From: an uncultured Bacillota bacterium
GTDB taxonomy: Bacteria > Bacillota_I > Bacilli_A > RFN20 > CAG-826
Length of the DNA stretch: 53,335 nt
Direction: 5' to 3'
Assembly: GCA_937876465.1 (NCBI GenBank)
Contig: CALEHV010000025.1
Span: forward strand, 1 to 53,335
Shown here: positions 50,464-53,335 of the stretch, one piece after another
How the letters are laid out: the number at the start of each line of letters is the position of its first letter
Numbering within the stretch: the stretch's first letter is position 1
Made by a program: the position numbers and the translations under genes
The notes under the pieces: model-generated
Told to the model about the DNA's origin: nothing
The model's database searches: none
Seen by the model: the letters and a program-made list of their open reading frames with translations, nothing else

Positions 50464-52371
50464 ATGAGAAAAGATAAAGTTGCAATTATTTGTGGATTAA
50501 CCGCTTTGTTAGCTACAACATTAACTAGCTGTGGCGGCAAAGGAAAAGGAGCACTTGTTTACGATCGCTATCCAGAAATTAGTGATCGCAATACTGATTC
50601 CTGGCTCCAAGTAGATCCAGACGATGGTGAAGTTGAAATTAAATGGTGGGTAGACTCAACTAGTTGGGATTTCTATCATTTGCACGATTTAATTCTTAAA
50701 CGTACTGGTGTTAATGTTAAATTTGACCATGCACAAAGAGATGATGGAACAGAACTTTCAACAATGATTGCTGGCAAATTGACCGATGTCATTACTATTA
50801 CAGACGCTGCAACGCGCACTCAATTAGCAAAAGAAGGTTATGCATATGCTATTGATAAACTTGCTGATAGGTATGCTCCTACTTTATTGTCTAGAATTTC
50901 AAATGAACAATTAAATTTCTATAAAGAGGCTGATGGCCATTCTTATGGATTAGCAAATAACTTTTATAATGATGCTGATATCGCTGAATATACAAAATCA
51001 GGAAATCAAATACTTCCTAATTATGCTATTTTAGTTCGTAAAGATATGCTAAATGCATATCTCGATTATAAGAAAGGTATTAATCCTTCGTTCAATCCTA
51101 ACGCTGAGACAACAACTCAAGAAGGATTTATTGAAATGGCTAAATGGGTAAAAGAAACTTGGAATTTAGATAGTTCAAATCCAACTGTTTGTTTAACTGA
51201 TTTTCCTAAGAAAGCCTCAAATGGTTCAGTATCTTCAGCTATTTCGGCATTGATGGAATATTTTAATGTACCTAAGGAAGACTCTTCTGGTAATTTGGTT
51301 TACGAATATACAACACCCGAATTTAAAGAAGTTATTAAATTTGTTAATACATTGTATGAACAAAAATTGTTTTCCACTGGAAACTTTGGTTGGAATACAA
51401 GTGAAATTATTACTCACATTAAAAATGGTCGTCCATTTGCTGTTATTGGTGCTGTTCAAAACTATTCAACAGGTTTTGCAGGCTACTCAGCAATGGGCTA
51501 CAACAAAGAAACAAAGCAATTCTCTGATGACCATGAATATGTTCCAATAGTCATCACAAATAATAAACATCAAGCTCCACTTCTTGGTGATTACAGTGGA
51601 CGTGGTTTACGTGTTTCAATGATTACTAAAGACGCAACTCGCGAAGATAGAATTATCAAAGTTTTCGATTATCTTATGAGCGAACAAGGCCAAAGAGAAT
51701 GTTACTATGGCGAAACAGAAGGAGAATATTACAACTTTACTATTCGTCCTGGAGAAAAAAGGATTATTAAAGTTGATGGAAAAGATGTTGAACGTACCTA
51801 CCAATATGGCCAAATTGAATGGACTAATAAAGCCAAAGAACTTTTAGGGCGTCCAAATAGCCAAGGTTGGTATGGCGCAGGCATTAAACAAATAAGCCTT
51901 TTGCAAAACCCTATGTATGTTAATTTAACTTCAGTTAATGAAGCAGAAATGGATACATATCAATTCTATGTTCGCTACAACCAAAAATGTGCTTTATTTC
52001 CGTATACTTACTCTAAATTAGGGTTTAAATACAAAGTTGATTCAGAAAGCCAATCAACAGTTAATAAAATGGCAGATATACAAGCAAGGATGGAAGAAAC
52101 CCTCATCAAGAATATTCCAACAATGATTTTAAAACCTTCATCTTCTTTAGATTCATTGTTTGCTTCAACTGTTCGTGAGTTAGAAAATCAAGGTCTTAAT
52201 GAATGGCTTGAATATCAAAATGCAGGCTTCAAAGCTAATAAACAACAGATGGGTATTCAATACGCATTCCCTTTAAATGATCCAAGTTATCAAGCCCCTG
52301 AAATTAAATTACAAGGCGATTACGAAACATATAAGAAAGATATACCAGCATATATCTCAATCTCAGAATAA
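50464..52371 (+). CDS. Sugar-binding lipoprotein (LipO-like)
   Basis: A 635-residue extracellular substrate-binding lipoprotein with signal peptide MRKDKVAIICGLTALLATTL and lipobox LTSC (cysteine 23). It is long for a sugar-binding protein (400-550 typical) but within the range of LipO-type proteins. Residues EVEIKWWVDSTSWDFYHLHD start the mature fold, and the late part (PFAVIGAVQNYSTGFAGYS, RVSMITKDATREDRIIKVFD, YLMSEQGQ) follows the family. It captures oligosaccharides for the two permeases. AAGGAGA lies upstream. The last base of its stop codon starts the nucleoside hydrolase gene. Confidence 0.9.
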   Translation: MRKDKVAIICGLTALLATTLTSCGGKGKGALVYDRYPEISDRNTDSWLQVDPDDGEVEIKWWVDSTSWDFYHLHDLILKRTGVNVKFDHAQRDDGTELSTMIAGKLTDVITITDAATRTQLAKEGYAYAIDKLADRYAPTLLSRISNEQLNFYKEADGHSYGLANNFYNDADIAEYTKSGNQILPNYAILVRKDMLNAYLDYKKGINPSFNPNAETTTQEGFIEMAKWVKETWNLDSSNPTVCLTDFPKKASNGSVSSAISALMEYFNVPKEDSSGNLVYEYTTPEFKEVIKFVNTLYEQKLFSTGNFGWNTSEIITHIKNGRPFAVIGAVQNYSTGFAGYSAMGYNKETKQFSDDHEYVPIVITNNKHQAPLLGDYSGRGLRVSMITKDATREDRIIKVFDYLMSEQGQRECYYGETEGEYYNFTIRPGEKRIIKVDGKDVERTYQYGQIEWTNKAKELLGRPNSQGWYGAGIKQISLLQNPMYVNLTSVNEAEMDTYQFYVRYNQKCALFPYTYSKLGFKYKVDSESQSTVNKMADIQARMEETLIKNIPTMILKPSSSLDSLFASTVRELENQGLNEWLEYQNAGFKANKQQMGIQYAFPLNDPSYQAPEIKLQGDYETYKKDIPAYISISE

Positions 52372-53300
52372 TGGAAAAGTTAGAAAAATTAATTATTGAT
52401 ACTGATATAGGCGATGATGTTGATGATGCATTTGCGTTAGCAATGTTAGCACCTTATATTAAAAACAATGTTGTCGGAATTACAACAGTTTTTAAGAATG
52501 CTTTTGAAAGAGCGAAAATTGCTTCTTTCTTGATGGAAAAATTTGGTATTACAACGAGTGTTTATGCTGGAGAGAGTAAACCTTTGAAAGAAGAAATTCA
52601 CTTTTTGGAATTTGAAAGCCCTTCTGAAAATCCTCATATTACTCAATATAGTAAGTTGATGGAAAAAGCCGGTATTTGTGATACTTATGGACCAGATTTT
52701 ATTATTGAATGTGCTGAAAAATACGGCAAAGAACTAACGATTCTTGCTATCGGACCTTTAACTAATCTTGCAATTGCTTCACAGAAATCTCCAACTTCAT
52801 TCAAAAAAATTGGAAAAATATTGATGATGGGTGGAAATGTTTCAAATTCTTGCCCTGAATGGAACGTTAAATGTGATCCAGAGGCTTTTGATATTGTTTT
52901 AAAAAGCGGTGTAAAAATTCAAATGGTAGGAGTAGACATCACAAAGAAAGCAACTTTATTACCTGAAGATGTTAATAAATTAAAAGAATTAAATTCAAAA
53001 TCACTGAACGTTCTTGACGATTTGTTAAACCTCTATTTGAGCGAATATTCATATAAAAGATTATCTTGTATGCACGACCCATTGACTGCTTCGTGTTTAG
53101 TTACCAATTTAATCAAATTTAAAGATGAAAAAATAATTGTATCTTTAGATAAAGAAAAACGAGGAATAGTTATTCCAACAAAAGAAGGTTTTAATGTTCA
53201 AGTCGCAATTGAAGCTGACTATGAAACATTTAATAAATTTTTATTCCGGTCGTTAAAGGAATTAAATAATCAATGTATAAAAAAGGAGATTAACTATTAA
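52371..53300 (+). CDS. Nucleoside hydrolase (IU-type)
   Basis: A 309-residue member of the inosine/uridine-preferring nucleoside hydrolase family. The N-terminal calcium/ribose site reads LIIDTDIGDDVDDAFALAM, the GPLTNLA motif lies near residue 128, MMGGN near 160, WNVKCDPEAFDIVL near 170 and the histidine in MHDPLTAS near 238. It hydrolyses a nucleoside (or another N-glycoside) to base and free sugar. It starts in TAATG overlap with the binding protein and is the last gene of the importer operon, so the imported compound may be a nucleoside-like or N-linked sugar. A stop at 53298-53300 ends the window's last gene. Confidence 0.87.
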   Translation: MEKLEKLIIDTDIGDDVDDAFALAMLAPYIKNNVVGITTVFKNAFERAKIASFLMEKFGITTSVYAGESKPLKEEIHFLEFESPSENPHITQYSKLMEKAGICDTYGPDFIIECAEKYGKELTILAIGPLTNLAIASQKSPTSFKKIGKILMMGGNVSNSCPEWNVKCDPEAFDIVLKSGVKIQMVGVDITKKATLLPEDVNKLKELNSKSLNVLDDLLNLYLSEYSYKRLSCMHDPLTASCLVTNLIKFKDEKIIVSLDKEKRGIVIPTKEGFNVQVAIEADYETFNKFLFRSLKELNNQCIKKEINY

Positions 53301-53335
53301 GAATCAAGATAAAAATTCAAAATAATTAATTTCCA

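Noticed and set aside
1..53335. CRISPR array
   Set aside because: No regularly spaced 25-40 bp repeats and no cas genes; the only short repeats are the CT tract, the 54-bp coding repeat, the GTGGGAA copies and the promoter duplication.
1..53335. Mollicute genetic code with TGA as tryptophan
   Set aside because: Genes use TGG for tryptophan and several end in TGA in sensible positions (for example 37797-37799 and 39392-39394).

Overview
The window is AT-rich, uses the standard bacterial code (TGA is a genuine stop, tryptophan is TGG) and is densely packed, with short TAATG or ATGA couplings between genes. All seven tRNA genes carry an encoded CCA. Gene content (LplB/LplC/LipO-type sugar uptake, CdaA, a yybP-ykoY element on a cation ATPase, a purine riboswitch, YdjI-like SPFH protein, GGGtGRT protein) points to a low-GC Gram-positive, probably an uncultured gut-associated member of the Bacilli or a Mollicutes relative that kept its wall genes. 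No 16S rRNA gene is present, so this placement is inference.

Layout. 1-390: possible TnpB remnant and a promoter. 397-2109: NifU-like scaffold plus GGGtGRT protein. 2135-4529 (minus): CrtO-like acyltransferase and a GT8-acyltransferase fusion. 4744-8302: heterodimeric ABC exporter with one degenerate ATP site. 8322-12199: phosphatase, Nudix hydrolase, membrane-anchored hydrolase, and an AMP-ligase with a fused carrier domain. 12281-15116: Mn2+ riboswitch and P-type ATPase. 15141-15360: two tRNA-Leu genes. 15361-16326: decayed mobile-element debris. 16393-20127: a five-gene operon (XRE regulator, zinc-ribbon membrane protein, SPFH-GYF_2 protein, four-helix membrane protein, double zinc-ribbon protein) whose promoter spacer is a (CT) repeat. 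20352-23068: DMT transporter, GNAT enzyme, and guanine deaminase behind a purine riboswitch. 23228-24700: tRNA-Thr, Val and Gly around a repeat-tailed DUF2188 membrane protein. 24734-35292: housekeeping genes (oligoendopeptidase, PgpA, CdaA, GlmM, lipoprotein, RDD protein, DeoD, NERD protein, GltX, tRNA-Gly, tRNA-Glu).

35293-44515 is an accessory island next to tRNA-Glu. It holds a CoiA-like nuclease with a GIY-YIG/NUMOD endonuclease, then an AlwI-like type IIS restriction-modification system (two Dam-type methylases and an AlwI-family nuclease), a T5orf172/DUF4357 protein and a DUF2971 protein, and ends in a recombinase remnant. Copies of a short sequence from the tRNA 3' end lie between the two modules and at the right edge. 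44575-53300 is metabolic: esterase-like hydrolase, GltD-like oxidoreductase, BNR/sialidase-like protein, AraC regulator, sugar ABC importer and nucleoside hydrolase.

The three strongest second-look signals are: (1) a -35/(CT)n/-10 promoter that could switch the SPFH operon by slippage; (2) a short-P3 guanine-type riboswitch on guanine deaminase whose geometry suggests substrate-induced (ON) control; (3) a recurring arrangement in which a -10 hexamer ends about 6-7 nt before the start codon with no ribosome binding site, indicating frequent leaderless mRNAs. This arrangement also corrects several start sites.
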